Shown here: piece by piece, positions 24,825 to 33,921 of the stretch
Layout: each line of letters begins with the position of its first letter
Numbering within the stretch: position 1 is the stretch's first letter
Origin: Oscillospiraceae bacterium
Lineage (GTDB): Bacteria > Bacillota > Clostridia > Oscillospirales > Acutalibacteraceae
Length of the DNA stretch: 61,760 nucleotides
Direction: 5' to 3'
Assembly (NCBI GenBank): GCA_009784445.1
Contig: WRBQ01000007.1
Coordinates: 1-61,760, forward strand
Notes under the pieces: generated by a model
The model's database searches: none
The model's input: only the letters and a program-made list of their open reading frames with translations
What the model was told of the DNA's origin: nothing
Made by a program: the position numbers and the translations under genes

Positions 24825-25355
24825 ATGAACATCACCACCGTTGCCCGCAAGTGCACCGCAGGCCCAACTTTTCAGGCGCACGCCGAGAAAAAACTCGCCA
24901 AGCTCGCCCGCCTGCTTGGGCCGGAAAGCGACCAAGCAGACGTGAAAATCACCGCTACCGCTCAAAAAAACGGCATGACCGTTGAGGTTACCGTGCGCTT
25001 TGGCGGCATGGTGCTGCGTGCCGAAGAAGGCGCACAGCAAATCAACGATGCTCTCGACAGCTGCGTGGATGTCCTCGTGCGGCAGCTGCGCAAAAACAAA
25101 ACCCGGCTTGAAAAACGCAACACCGTCAACAAGTTCGACTTCAGCAACATCGCTGATGAAGCCGAAGAAGACTACGATGTGGTGCGCCAAAAGCGCGTGT
25201 GTTGCAAACCCGTGGACGTGGACGAAGCCATCCTGCAAATGAACCTCACCGGCCACCAATTCTACCTGTTCCTCAACGCTGAAACTGATCATTTCAACGT
25301 CGTCTATCGCCGCAACGACGGCGGCTATGGCCTGCTCGTCCCCGAACGCGAGTGA
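24825..25355 (+). CDS. hpf: Ribosome hibernation promoting factor, long form
   Basis: A 176-residue protein with the sigma-54 modulation/S30AE N-terminal domain (about 1-100) and the C-terminal dimerisation domain (about 115-174; VCCKPVDVDEAILQMNLTGH, then FNVVYRRNDGGYGLL). The long form joins two 70S ribosomes into inactive 100S particles during stress. AAAGGAGG precedes the start. A bidirectional terminator follows. Confidence 0.94.
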   Translation: MNITTVARKCTAGPTFQAHAEKKLAKLARLLGPESDQADVKITATAQKNGMTVEVTVRFGGMVLRAEEGAQQINDALDSCVDVLVRQLRKNKTRLEKRNTVNKFDFSNIADEAEEDYDVVRQKRVCCKPVDVDEAILQMNLTGHQFYLFLNAETDHFNVVYRRNDGGYGLLVPERE

Positions 25356-25367
25356 TGCAGCGCAAGT

Positions 25368-25386
25368 GTTCTTTTTTGCAAAAAAA
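25368..25386 (+). repeat. Partial copy of the GTTCTTTTTTGCAAAAAA palindromic element
   Basis: GTTCTTTTTTGCAAAAAA matches most of the 22-bp palindrome at 36038-36059, but the distal AGAAC is replaced by the A-tract of the adjoining terminator stem. Confidence 0.45.
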
Positions 25387-25410
25387 AACCGCCCTGAAGA
25401 GGGCGGTTTT
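25385..25410. terminator. Bidirectional terminator between hpf and acpP
   Basis: AAAACCGCCCT / AGGGCGGTTTT, an 11-bp perfect stem with a GAAG loop, flanked by an A-tract on the left and Ts on the right. It serves both convergent genes. Confidence 0.9.
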
Positions 25411-25416
25411 GTCATG

Positions 25417-25638
25417 CTATACGTTTTCGATAAAATTAATCAAGTCCGTCACCGTGCAGATTTCTTCCAAGTCTTCCTCGCGAAACGTCACATCAAATGC
25501 CGATTCCAAGCTCTGCGCCAAGTCGTAAATATCCAGACTATCGGCGTCAAGTTCCTCCAAGCTGGATTTTTCGGTCACTTGCTCGGGTTCTAAGTCAAAT
25601 TGCGAGCAAATAATCTGCCGAATACGTTCAAACACCAT
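25417..25638 (-). CDS. acpP: Acyl carrier protein
   Basis: A 73-residue acidic helical protein started at ATG 25636-25638, eight bases after AAGGAGG; a slightly longer frame starts at 25659 but would place the ribosome binding site inside the gene. The DSL motif in LDADSLDIYDL carries the serine that receives 4'-phosphopantetheine. It carries acyl chains in fatty acid synthesis. No fatty-acid genes are adjacent, so it could also be a specialised carrier. Confidence 0.9.
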   Translation of the reverse strand: MVFERIRQIICSQFDLEPEQVTEKSSLEELDADSLDIYDLAQSLESAFDVTFREEDLEEICTVTDLINFIENV

Positions 25639-25672
25639 CGGCGGCTCCTCCTTTTTCAATGCTTATGCCTAT

Positions 25673-25701
25673 AGTTTATCGCTTTGCGGGCAAAAAGTCA
25701 A
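25673..25701 (-). promoter_or_regulatory. Sigma-A promoter of acpP
   Basis: On the minus strand, TTGACT (25696-25701) and TAAACT (25673-25678) are 17 bases apart, in the 105-base gap between rhaA and acpP. Confidence 0.65.
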
Positions 25702-25743
25702 GTCTTTTTTGTTGCTAAATTGTGATATTTTCTTACAAAGTAA

Positions 25744-26952
25744 TTATCGCGTCGTCAATCCATCCATCCAGTTAATATTCGCTGCAACACTTGCACGGCG
25801 GCAAGCTTCCTCCCACACATCGCCCAGCGGCAGCAGTTTTAGCTCTTCTTGCAGTGCAAGCAAGCGCGTGAAATCACGTGTATCCTGCAATGCCTTCAGT
25901 TGCTCATGCGGCATCAACAGCGCCTGCAGCAAGGCTTTGCGTACATTGCGCAGGCCAATCACCCACGCCGCCACCCGGTGGATGCTCGCGTCAAAGTAGT
26001 CTAAAGCAATCAGTGTGTGGTCAAGCGCGTTGCAGCGCACCAATTCGGTGCAGATGTCACGCAGCTCGTCGTTGAGCACGGGCACGTGGTCGCTATCCCA
26101 GCGCACGCCGCGGGTGAGGTGCAGCGCGATGTTCTCGCTAAACAGCAGCATAGCCGAAATCTTGTCTGCCACCTGTTCTGTGGGGTGAAAATGCCCGTTG
26201 TCTAGCAAACACACGCAGTTGTTGTGGGCGGCGTAGTTCAGGTAAAACTCATGCGAACCCACCGTGCAGCTTTCAAGGCCAATGCCAAACACTTTCGACT
26301 CCACGGTGTCAATCACGCCCTCAAGCCGCTCAGCGAGAATTTCATCTAGCGAATCCTTCAAGCGCTGGCGCGGGCCAAAGCGATCGGCAGGTGTGTCCTT
26401 AAAGCCGTCGGGAATCCAAATGTTGTTCACGCAGGGTTGGTTCAGCTCGGCGGCGAACCAAGCGGCAATGCGACGCATGGCTTTGCAGTGGTCAATCCAA
26501 AACTTGCGCACCTGCGCATCGGGGTGCGAAAGCGTGAGGCCATCGGCAGCAAGCTCATGCGCAAACAGCGTGGGATTGATATCCACTCCCAGCCCTCTTT
26601 TTTTCGCATACTCCAACCACGCTGCAAAATGCTCGGGCGCAAGCTTGTCCCGCGCCACGTGCTCGTCCGTCACTGCGTACATCGCGTGCAGGTTAATCTT
26701 GTGCTTGCCGGGGCAGCGCGCGAGTACGGCATCAAAGTCGTCCATGAGTTCCTGCGCATTTGTTGCCCTGCCGGGGAAGTTACCCGTGGCTGCAATGCCG
26801 CCGCTAGGCGTGTGTGTTTGCTCAAAGCCACGCACATCGTCGCCCTGCCAGCAATGCACGCTAATGGGCAACGCCAGCAGCATGGCAATTGCGGCTTCGC
26901 AATCCAAGCCGTGTGTTGCATAGATTTCTTTTGCAGATTCATAACGGGTCAT
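25744..26952 (-). CDS. rhaA: L-rhamnose isomerase
   Basis: A 402-residue (beta/alpha)8 enzyme that converts L-rhamnose to L-rhamnulose with divalent metal. GGIAATGNFPGRA near residue 50 and the metal-site regions (GVDINPT, ESKVFGIGLES, LLDNGHFHPTE, WDSDHVP) match RhaA. Length is close to the family norm. No rhaB, rhaD or rhamnose transporter is adjacent, so the rest of the pathway must lie elsewhere. GGAGGA precedes the start and a good promoter is present. Confidence 0.93.
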   Translation of the reverse strand: MTRYESAKEIYATHGLDCEAAIAMLLALPISVHCWQGDDVRGFEQTHTPSGGIAATGNFPGRATNAQELMDDFDAVLARCPGKHKINLHAMYAVTDEHVARDKLAPEHFAAWLEYAKKRGLGVDINPTLFAHELAADGLTLSHPDAQVRKFWIDHCKAMRRIAAWFAAELNQPCVNNIWIPDGFKDTPADRFGPRQRLKDSLDEILAERLEGVIDTVESKVFGIGLESCTVGSHEFYLNYAAHNNCVCLLDNGHFHPTEQVADKISAMLLFSENIALHLTRGVRWDSDHVPVLNDELRDICTELVRCNALDHTLIALDYFDASIHRVAAWVIGLRNVRKALLQALLMPHEQLKALQDTRDFTRLLALQEELKLLPLGDVWEEACRRASVAANINWMDGLTTR

Positions 26953-26976
26953 GGCAATCCTCCTCTATTCTCGTAT

Positions 26977-27005
26977 ATTATATCATGCCTGTGCTGTATT
27001 TGCAA
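26977..27005 (-). promoter_or_regulatory. Sigma-A promoter of rhaA
   Basis: On the minus strand, TTGCAA (27000-27005) and TATAAT (26977-26982) are 17 bases apart. It is divergent from the dut promoter. Confidence 0.75.
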
Positions 27006-27033
27006 ATATTTTTCAAAAAAGGGTCCGCAAAGC

Positions 27034-27062
27034 TTGCCTTTACGCGCGTTATATAGTATAAT
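27034..27062 (+). promoter_or_regulatory. Sigma-A promoter of dut
   Basis: TTGCCT (27034-27039) and TATAAT (27057-27062) are 17 bases apart, 33 bases upstream of the dut start. Confidence 0.7.
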
Positions 27063-27094
27063 TGAGGGTAACTGTATGAAAGCGAGATTTTTAT

Positions 27095-27538
27095 ATGACT
27101 TTGCCTGTTATTCGCGTGAAATTGCTGCGCGAAGGCGCGGTGTTGCCAGCCTTTGGCTCAGCCTATGCCGCCGGCGCGGATCTTTCCGCCTGCTTGGATG
27201 CCCCTATGACCATCGCACCCGGCGAAACCCGCATGATTCCCACCGGGCTTGCGGTAGAAATTCCGCAGTACTTTGCGGGGCTTATCTACGCCCGCAGCGG
27301 GCTTGCTGCCAAGCGCGGGCTTGCCCCAGCCAACAAGGTTGGCGTGGTGGACGCTGACTATCGCGGTGAAGTGATGGTTGCGCTGCACAACCACTCTGCC
27401 ACAGCGCAGGAAATCGCCCCTGGTGAGCGCGTGGCGCAGCTGGTGGTTACGCCCTTTTTACCCGTAAACTACCAAGCCGCTGATGCACTGGACGAAACCG
27501 TGCGCGGCGCAGGCGGTTTTGGTTCGACCGGGAGTTAA
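27095..27538 (+). CDS. dut: Deoxyuridine 5'-triphosphate nucleotidohydrolase
   Basis: A 147-residue trimeric dUTPase with all five motifs: AGADLSA, RSGLA, GVVDADYRGEV (catalytic Asp), GERVAQLVV and RGAGGFGSTG. It hydrolyses dUTP to dUMP and so keeps uracil out of DNA. Only a weak ribosome binding site (AAAGCGAG) precedes the ATG. One base separates its stop from the next start. Confidence 0.95.
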   Translation: MTLPVIRVKLLREGAVLPAFGSAYAAGADLSACLDAPMTIAPGETRMIPTGLAVEIPQYFAGLIYARSGLAAKRGLAPANKVGVVDADYRGEVMVALHNHSATAQEIAPGERVAQLVVTPFLPVNYQAADALDETVRGAGGFGSTGS

Positions 27539-27539
27539 T

Positions 27540-28286
27540 ATGCAAAACATCGCCAATGAAATTGCTGATCTGCTTGGCTGCCCAGCGGAACTTATTCCCG
27601 CGGCGGCAGGCGGCAGCGCGATTTATCGTCGCTATCAAATGCTGCAACGGCAAGGGCAGGGGAGCTTCACCCCCGTGGTGATCTACCCCACAAAGCAGCT
27701 GCTGGAAAACATGCAGCGTAATCTAACTGCAGCCAACGCAGAAACTTGTGTGGAATATGCACGCGCCATGTTGCCCGCCGCACAGGCAATCGACCCACTG
27801 CAACTGCTGCAACAACGCATGAACGCTTTGGTGCAATCAGTGGAGTCCGTGGAAAAACTGCTGGGCGAGTTCTTGCCTGCACGCCCTGCGGACGACAAAA
27901 ACCGCCTGTGCCAAAGTTGCCGCAATCACGCGCGCAACGGCGTGCTCATTGCCCAGTGTCCCACGCAAAATCCATGGGAGCTACCGCTGTTTGTGCCCAT
28001 GGGTGGCAGTGGCCTGTGCCCCGCACCAGTTGAGCAAGCGGCAGTGTTGCAGTTTTGGCAGCAGCATGTTCAAGCCGTGCCCGTGGTGGCAGGTTATGAC
28101 ATTTGGGAGCTGCTGGTGGCACAGCCGCCCATGCAGGTGTTCGAGGCCGAGCGCCTTGCGCTGCAGCAATTCGCCTTTGCACCAGATCTCGTGCGCCAAG
28201 CTCACCGCGACGATGCAGACACCATCCGCGCTCTGGCCAGCCACCTGCAAGGCGCCAAAGCTTGGTATTTCTACTGGCACGCGTAG
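27540..28286 (+). CDS. Hypothetical protein downstream of dut
   Basis: A 248-residue protein started at ATG 27540, with GGGAG overlapping the end of dut. I do not recognise a family. It has no signal peptide or membrane segment. A Cys-x-x-Cys pair lies in LCQSCRNHARNG (about residues 120-131), with a further Cys nearby, so a small metal site is possible. The N-terminal half is rich in Gln, Leu and Ala helices. Its coupling to dut suggests coexpression only. Confidence 0.7.
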   Translation: MQNIANEIADLLGCPAELIPAAAGGSAIYRRYQMLQRQGQGSFTPVVIYPTKQLLENMQRNLTAANAETCVEYARAMLPAAQAIDPLQLLQQRMNALVQSVESVEKLLGEFLPARPADDKNRLCQSCRNHARNGVLIAQCPTQNPWELPLFVPMGGSGLCPAPVEQAAVLQFWQQHVQAVPVVAGYDIWELLVAQPPMQVFEAERLALQQFAFAPDLVRQAHRDDADTIRALASHLQGAKAWYFYWHA

Positions 28287-28380
28287 TGGTTAGTGAATAG
28301 TGATTAGTGGTTAGCGGGCAGAATTTATGCCGCCAGCAACCTGTCACTATTCACTAATCACTAACCACTAATCACTAATC
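28284..28380. repeat. Long imperfect inverted repeat of ATTAGTG / TGGTTAGTG units
   Basis: The left arm (28284-28315) reads TAGTGGTTAGTGAATAGTG and continues in similar units; the right arm (28345-28380) is built of their reverse complements (CACTAATCACTAACC and so on). It could fold into a cruciform or RNA hairpin with a loop of about 30 bases. It fills the gap between the unknown gene and the flavin reductase. Confidence 0.75.
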
Positions 28381-28392
28381 GGGGGTATACAC

Positions 28393-30648
28393 ATGAAACA
28401 AGAACAATTACTCACTCAACTGCACGGCTGGTATGGCGACTGGTTTGCAGATGACGCCACCATGCAACAGGGACGCATGAACCAAAACCTGCATCCCTAT
28501 GACAACCTGTTTTCGTCGGTGCAAATCAACAAGCTCACGCTGAAAAATCGCCTAGTCATGGCGCCCATCGGCAATATCCAAATGTGCGAAGAAACCGGGC
28601 GGCCCAACGAAAAAATGATTGCTTACTTCGCCGAACGTGCCAAAGGCGGGGTGGGACTGATCACCACCGGGCTGATTCCCGTCACCCACAACATCGACAA
28701 CACCCTCACCGAAAAAGGCGACTTGAGCTACTTCCCCCGCATTGACCGCAGCCGCACCGTGTGTGCCGGCTGGCGTGATTTGGCGCAACGCTGCCAGTCA
28801 CACGGCGCACGGGTATTCGTGCAGCTTTCGGCCGGGCTTGGGCGCGTGGGCAACCCCCAGTGCATGCTCAACAAGTATAAATTCCCGCAGTCGGCCTCGC
28901 TTAACCCGAACTTTTACATCCCGCAAGTGCCCAGCCTGCCGCTGACCAACGGGCAAATTCGCCGCATGGTTAAAGCCATGGGGCAAGCTGCTGCTGATGC
29001 CAAAGCTTGTGGGCTTGACGGCGTGTATATCCACGGCCACGAGGGTTATCTCATCGAGCAGCTGGCGAATACGGCTTTTAACCGCCGCAAGCTCGGGCGT
29101 TATGCCGACTGGCAACGCTTTGGGCTAGATATTGTGGAAGAAATCCGCAGCCGCTGTGGTGATGATTACCCCATCATGTTTCGCATTAACTCGTCACTTG
29201 CGCTGAACGAAACCTACGGCGACGTGATGAAATCCACCCACATGAAGAAATTCCGCAAGGGTCGCACCATGGAAGAAACGCATGAGTATCTGCACAATTT
29301 GGTGCGTGCCGGCGTGGATGCCGTGGACGTTGACCTAGGCTGCTATGAAAACTGGTGGCTGCCGCACCCGCCCGAGGGCATGCCACCCGGCTGCTTTTTG
29401 GCGGTGGCGCAAGCCTGCCGTGAATACTTCACCAAACACGAGGTCACCAGCCGCGCCGGGCTACCTGTGCCGGTGGTGGCCGTGGGCAAATTGGGCTATC
29501 CCGACCTTGCCGAGCACGCCCTGCAAAGCGGCCAGTGCGACATGGTGATGATCGGCCGCCCTCTGCTGGCAGATCCCGAATGGCCCAACAAAGTGCGTGC
29601 CGGGCGTGTGGGCGACATTACCCCTTGCATCGGCTGCCAAGAAGGCTGCATCAACGAGTTCGTCAACGGCGGGCACCCGCAGTGCGCGGTCAATCCTCGC
29701 ACTGCCTTTGAGGAGATGTTGCCCGCGCAGTTGCCTAAGACTGACCGGCCGCAAAAGATTGCAGTGGTCGGCGGCGGCCCTGCTGGTGTGACGGCAGCTG
29801 TCATCGCCGCACAGCGCGGGCACAGCGTCACCCTGTTTGAGCAAAACGATCGCCTAGGTGGCAAGCTGGAAGTCGCCAGCGTGCCCGGCATCAAGTTTGA
29901 CCTGCAAAATTATCTTGCTTGGCTGCGCAACCACGCCACCAAAGCAGCAGGGGAGTACGACCTTACCCTCAAGCTTAACACTGAAGCTACGGCTGAAACC
30001 CTCAAAGACTTCGACCGCGTGGTGCTTGCCGCCGGTGCGCGGGACATCAATATCGGCCTGCCCGGACGCGACCGTGCCAATATCCATCAAGCCGCCGAGG
30101 TATTGCAACACCCGGTTAAGCTGCAAAACGCAAGCCGCGTGGTGGTCATCGGCGGTGGCGCAGTGGGCTGCGAAGTTGCCTACTGGCTGGCCAAAGAGCA
30201 CAACAAACAGGTCACCGTGGTGGAAATGCAAGAGGCCTTCATGAAACAGGCTTGCACCGCTAACCGCGGCTACCTGTTGCACTATTTGGCCGAGGCAGGG
30301 GTCACGCTGCTCAACTGCACACAGCTGCTCAGCTATCAACCCAATGGCATCACCCTGCGCCAAAATCAGCACAAAAGCGTGCCCAACCCCTATGTCACGT
30401 GGACGCCCCAGCTGCCCGAAAACGTGCCTAATCCCATGGCAAAACCTGTGCGCGAAGATCTCGTGGACGTGTTTTTGCCCTGCGATGCGGTGGTCATCGC
30501 CGCAGGCAGCCGTGCAGCCGATGCGTTATATCAAAAGCTGCAACGTGAGCTGCCCGGCATGGTCATTGACCACATTGGCGATGGCTTTGCGCCGGGTCTC
30601 GTATTACAAGCCGTGCGCAGTGGCTATGCAGTGGGCAGCACGTTATAG
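28393..30648 (+). CDS. NADH:flavin oxidoreductase, 2,4-dienoyl-CoA reductase type
   Basis: A 751-residue multidomain reductase. Residues about 35-390 are an old-yellow-enzyme FMN barrel (LKNRLVMAPIGN; YIHGHEGYL in the active-site loop; GRPLLADPEW). Cys412, Cys415, Cys419 and Cys431 (CIGCQEGC ... QC) bind a [4Fe-4S] cluster. Residues about 450-751 are an FAD/NAD(P)-binding domain (VVGGGPAGVTAA; VVIGGGAVGCEVA). Relatives reduce activated C=C bonds: 2,4-dienoyl-CoA, cinnamate (FldZ), steroid (BaiCD/BaiH) or xenobiotic enones. The substrate is unknown; an MFS transporter follows 26 bases later. Confidence 0.9.
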   Translation: MKQEQLLTQLHGWYGDWFADDATMQQGRMNQNLHPYDNLFSSVQINKLTLKNRLVMAPIGNIQMCEETGRPNEKMIAYFAERAKGGVGLITTGLIPVTHNIDNTLTEKGDLSYFPRIDRSRTVCAGWRDLAQRCQSHGARVFVQLSAGLGRVGNPQCMLNKYKFPQSASLNPNFYIPQVPSLPLTNGQIRRMVKAMGQAAADAKACGLDGVYIHGHEGYLIEQLANTAFNRRKLGRYADWQRFGLDIVEEIRSRCGDDYPIMFRINSSLALNETYGDVMKSTHMKKFRKGRTMEETHEYLHNLVRAGVDAVDVDLGCYENWWLPHPPEGMPPGCFLAVAQACREYFTKHEVTSRAGLPVPVVAVGKLGYPDLAEHALQSGQCDMVMIGRPLLADPEWPNKVRAGRVGDITPCIGCQEGCINEFVNGGHPQCAVNPRTAFEEMLPAQLPKTDRPQKIAVVGGGPAGVTAAVIAAQRGHSVTLFEQNDRLGGKLEVASVPGIKFDLQNYLAWLRNHATKAAGEYDLTLKLNTEATAETLKDFDRVVLAAGARDINIGLPGRDRANIHQAAEVLQHPVKLQNASRVVVIGGGAVGCEVAYWLAKEHNKQVTVVEMQEAFMKQACTANRGYLLHYLAEAGVTLLNCTQLLSYQPNGITLRQNQHKSVPNPYVTWTPQLPENVPNPMAKPVREDLVDVFLPCDAVVIAAGSRAADALYQKLQRELPGMVIDHIGDGFAPGLVLQAVRSGYAVGSTL

Positions 30649-30674
30649 AGAATTTACTTCGCAAAGGAATCTCC

Positions 30675-31901
30675 ATGAACGCAACCCGCCTCATCCGCAC
30701 GTGCTACCTGTCTTATTTCAGCCATGCGGTCATCAATCTGCTGCCATCGCTGTTGTTTGCGCTGTTCACGCGCAACTACGGCCTTAGCTTTGAACAGCTG
30801 GGACGCCTTGTTTTCATCAACTTTGGCACGCGCTTTGTGGTTGATATCCTCGGTATTGTGCTCGCGGACCGCGTTGGCTATCGCAAGTGCTTGGTGGCGG
30901 CGCATGGCTTTGCTGCGCTGGGCCTGCTAATGCTGGGCGGGCTGCCGCAGCTGCTGCCGGTTGCAAGTGTCTACACCGGGCTAATGCTCACCATGGTGGT
31001 GTTTGCGGCGGGCGGCGGACTCATCCAAGTGCTCGTCAATCCCATCGTCAACGAAGCCTCGGGGCAGCTGGACGAAAGCGCACTGATTTTGCTGCACTCC
31101 ACCTATCCTTGGGGCTGCGTTATGGCGATTCTCGGCACCACCGTTGCGCTGCATTTCACGCCTGAGCAAGTATGGTATCTCATCCCCTTTGCGTGGATGG
31201 CCACGCCGCTTTACACGCTTTACCGCTTTGCCACCACACCCATGATTGAACCACGTATGCGTGAAACCCCGGGCATTCCGTTGCGGCAGTTGCTGCGCAC
31301 GCGCGGGTTCTGGACAACCGCTTTGCTCATGCCCTTTGTTGGCATGACTGAGGCCAGCATGGGCCAGTGGAGCTCCGTGTTCATCGAAAAAGCCTTGGGT
31401 TTCCCCAAAATCGTGGGCGATCTCATCGGCCCTTGCGTGGCGGCTATCATCAAAGCGATTATCCGCATGACCTACCCAAAATGGGCGCACAAATTCCCGC
31501 GTGAAAAACTGCTGCGTATTGGCTCTTTTGGCACCATGCTGTGCTTTGTGGGCGCAGCGTTGTTGCCGCACCCGGTGCTGGGGCTTGCCGCTATCACCTG
31601 CACAGGTTTTACCATCGCAATGTTGTGGCCGGGTGTGCTGCAGCGTGCTGCACAGCGATTCCCTAGTGGCGGCACGGCCTTGTTTGGTTCGCTTTCGCTG
31701 GGTGGCGACATGGGCTGTGCCATCGGCCCGTGGATCATCGGCGCAGTGGCCGGACCCGACCCAGAGGACGTCACTCGCCTGCGCGGCGGCATGCTTGCGG
31801 GCGCATTATTCCCACTGGCTTATTTTATCACCCTGCTGATTGACCAGCATAGGAATAAACCGTTGAAGAAATCGTTGAAGGAGAAAGACCATGTTAACTA
31901 G
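30675..31901 (+). CDS. MFS transporter
   Basis: A 408-residue membrane protein with about twelve hydrophobic helices and the short inter-helix motif LADRVGYRK after helix 2, typical of the major facilitator superfamily. It probably moves the substrate or product of the preceding flavin reductase (inference). Its stop lies 11 bases inside the DUF4230 gene, so both are cotranslated. Import versus export cannot be decided from sequence. Confidence 0.85.
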   Translation: MNATRLIRTCYLSYFSHAVINLLPSLLFALFTRNYGLSFEQLGRLVFINFGTRFVVDILGIVLADRVGYRKCLVAAHGFAALGLLMLGGLPQLLPVASVYTGLMLTMVVFAAGGGLIQVLVNPIVNEASGQLDESALILLHSTYPWGCVMAILGTTVALHFTPEQVWYLIPFAWMATPLYTLYRFATTPMIEPRMRETPGIPLRQLLRTRGFWTTALLMPFVGMTEASMGQWSSVFIEKALGFPKIVGDLIGPCVAAIIKAIIRMTYPKWAHKFPREKLLRIGSFGTMLCFVGAALLPHPVLGLAAITCTGFTIAMLWPGVLQRAAQRFPSGGTALFGSLSLGGDMGCAIGPWIIGAVAGPDPEDVTRLRGGMLAGALFPLAYFITLLIDQHRNKPLKKSLKEKDHVN

Positions 31902-32553
31902 GCTTACCGTGTTCATCGTCAAATTTAAGCGTCTTGTTATTACCATTGTGGCTGTCGTGGCCCTTATCGCCATCGTTGTGCTCAGCCATGGCGTGCGCAG
32001 TTGGATTGACAACTTCTCTGCGCAGGCAGCACGCGTCACAACCTCCGATTCCGCACTGCTGGAGGAGTCCGTGCGGCGTGTGGCGCAGCTTGCGACCTTG
32101 TCGCTGCGCTACACCGAAGCCGGCGTGGAGGAAGACCAGCGCACCATCGAGCTGTTTGGCCAAACCACCGCAATCCCCGGCACCACCCGCCGTATGATTG
32201 TGCGCTGGCAAGGCGACATCTTGTTTGGCATCAACGCTGAGGAAATTAGCATAAATATCGTTGAGCTTGACGAAGGCGGCCGCGAAGTGCGGGTTACCCT
32301 GCCTGAGGCTGTGATTATGAGCCACGCCATTGACCATGGTTCGGTTCAAGTGCTTGATGAAACCACCGGCATCTTCGCGCGTCACAATTTGGGCGACTTG
32401 TCTAGGTTCTTGGACGCCCGCCACCGCTACATCAATACCCGTGCCGAAACCCTTGCCATGCTCGAAACCGCACAGGCCAACGCGCAAGATTCCATCTACC
32501 ACTTCCTGCGCCTTGTGCTGGATGATGACATCTACACCATCGCGTTTGTCTAG
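31891..32553 (+). CDS. DUF4230-family membrane-anchored protein
   Basis: A 220-residue protein with one N-terminal membrane helix (about 14-36; VITIVAVVALIAIVVLS) and an extracellular or periplasm-equivalent domain matching DUF4230 (VRRVAQLATLSLRYTEAGV, then VRWQGDILFGI and LPEAVIMSHAID). The function of this family is unknown. GGAG precedes the start, within the end of the MFS gene. The next gene begins 13 bases after its stop. Confidence 0.75.
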   Translation: MLTRLTVFIVKFKRLVITIVAVVALIAIVVLSHGVRSWIDNFSAQAARVTTSDSALLEESVRRVAQLATLSLRYTEAGVEEDQRTIELFGQTTAIPGTTRRMIVRWQGDILFGINAEEISINIVELDEGGREVRVTLPEAVIMSHAIDHGSVQVLDETTGIFARHNLGDLSRFLDARHRYINTRAETLAMLETAQANAQDSIYHFLRLVLDDDIYTIAFV

Positions 32554-32566
32554 GAGAATAAATATT

Positions 32567-33124
32567 ATGTTAGCACACAAAGGCACCGTTACGCTTGAAA
32601 CCGAAAGACTCATTTTGCGCCGGTTTTGTGTGGAAGATGCCAGCGCAATGTTCAACAACTGGGCGAGTGATAGCGAGGTCAACAAATACTTAACTTGGCC
32701 AACGCACACGAGCGTTTCTGCCTCCCAAGCAGTCATCGAATCATGGCTGCCGTTATATGAAAAACCCAGCCACTACAGCTGGGCAATTGAGCTGAAAGAA
32801 ATTGGCCAGCCCATTGGCAGCATCGCCGCCGTTGAGTTGCGCGATGCCACTAAAATGGTGCACATCGGCTACTGCATTGGGCAACCGTGGTGGCGGCAGG
32901 GCTATATGACTGAAGCGTTGCGGGAGCTGATTCGCTTTTTCTTTGAGGAAGTGGGCATGAATCGTATTGAATCTTGCCACGACCCGCGCAACCCCAACTC
33001 GGGCAAAGTGATGCTAAAATGCGGCCTGCAAGTTGAAGGCACCATGCGGCAAAACGACAGAAACAACCAAGGCATTTGCGATACCATTCGCTATGCCATG
33101 CTGGCAGAGGATTATTTTGCGTAG
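32567..33124 (+). CDS. GNAT N-acetyltransferase, RimJ/RimL type
   Basis: A 185-residue protein started at ATG 32567 behind TAGGAG. It opens with LETERLILRRF, diagnostic of the RimJ/RimL-like GNAT group, and has the acetyl-CoA region QPWWRQGYMTEALREL plus NPNSGKVMLKCGL near the C-terminus. Such enzymes acetylate protein N-termini, amino acids or antibiotics. The acceptor is unknown. Confidence 0.88.
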   Translation: MLAHKGTVTLETERLILRRFCVEDASAMFNNWASDSEVNKYLTWPTHTSVSASQAVIESWLPLYEKPSHYSWAIELKEIGQPIGSIAAVELRDATKMVHIGYCIGQPWWRQGYMTEALRELIRFFFEEVGMNRIESCHDPRNPNSGKVMLKCGLQVEGTMRQNDRNNQGICDTIRYAMLAEDYFA

Positions 33125-33135
33125 AGGAGTGCAAT

Positions 33136-33921
33136 ATGTCCGACTGGAAACCGAATTTATATCTCGCATTTGAAAAAGAGCGTACACAACCATCGATTGA
33201 CTTGGTGACGCGAATTGAACACGAAACCCCCGCGCGAATTATCGACGTTGGCTGTGGGCCGGGCAACAGCACTAACGTGTTGCGGGGGCGATGGCCGCAG
33301 GCGGAAATCCTCGGCTTGGATAGCTCGCAGGCCATGATTGAAAAAGCACAAAGGACCTACCCGGACATGAACTGGCTTTGCGCGGATGCCGCAGGCGATT
33401 TGTCAGCTTTTGGGAGATTCGACATTGTGTTTTCCAACGCCACCATCCAATGGATTCCTAACCAAGAAAAGCTGTTGGCAAATCTGTTTAATCTGTTGCA
33501 GCCGGGCGGAGTGCTGGCGGTGCAAGTGCCCAACACCAGCCACATGTCTATCAACATTGAACTGCAAAAACTTACTTCCACAGCCAAGTGGCAACCGCAT
33601 TTCGTTGCTGTTTCTAGTAGTTATTCGGCACATGATGAACACTTTTATTATGACATTTTGAGTGAATTAACAGATAGTATTGACCTATGGGTGACGAACT
33701 ATTGCCATGTGATGGGCAGCCACGCGGACATCGTAAAATGGTACAGCGGCTCGGGGCTGAGGCTCTATCTGGATTGTTTGACTGACGAAAATATTCGCAA
33801 TGAATTTTTGCAAGAATACGAGCAACAGCTGCGCCAATATTACCATACACAAAAAGATGGGAAAATCCTCTTTCCTTTCACCAGAGTATTTTTTATCGCA
33901 AAGAAAGGGCAAACACCATGA
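33136..33921 (+). CDS. tam: Trans-aconitate 2-methyltransferase-like SAM methyltransferase
   Basis: A 261-residue protein started at ATG 33136 behind GAGGAG. It matches the Tam family over its whole length: WKPNLYLAFEKERTQPSIDL at the N-terminus, motif I IIDVGCGPGNST, and SNATIQWIPN. Tam methylates trans-aconitate, which would otherwise inhibit aconitase. Its end overlaps the next start as ATGA. Substrate assignment rests on family resemblance only. Confidence 0.85.
   Translation: MSDWKPNLYLAFEKERTQPSIDLVTRIEHETPARIIDVGCGPGNSTNVLRGRWPQAEILGLDSSQAMIEKAQRTYPDMNWLCADAAGDLSAFGRFDIVFSNATIQWIPNQEKLLANLFNLLQPGGVLAVQVPNTSHMSINIELQKLTSTAKWQPHFVAVSSSYSAHDEHFYYDILSELTDSIDLWVTNYCHVMGSHADIVKWYSGSGLRLYLDCLTDENIRNEFLQEYEQQLRQYYHTQKDGKILFPFTRVFFIAKKGQTP

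Noticed and set aside
28393-31901. Bile-acid 7-dehydroxylation (bai) operon
   Set aside because: Only the reductase family and a transporter fit; no baiB, baiA, baiE or baiF-like genes are adjacent.
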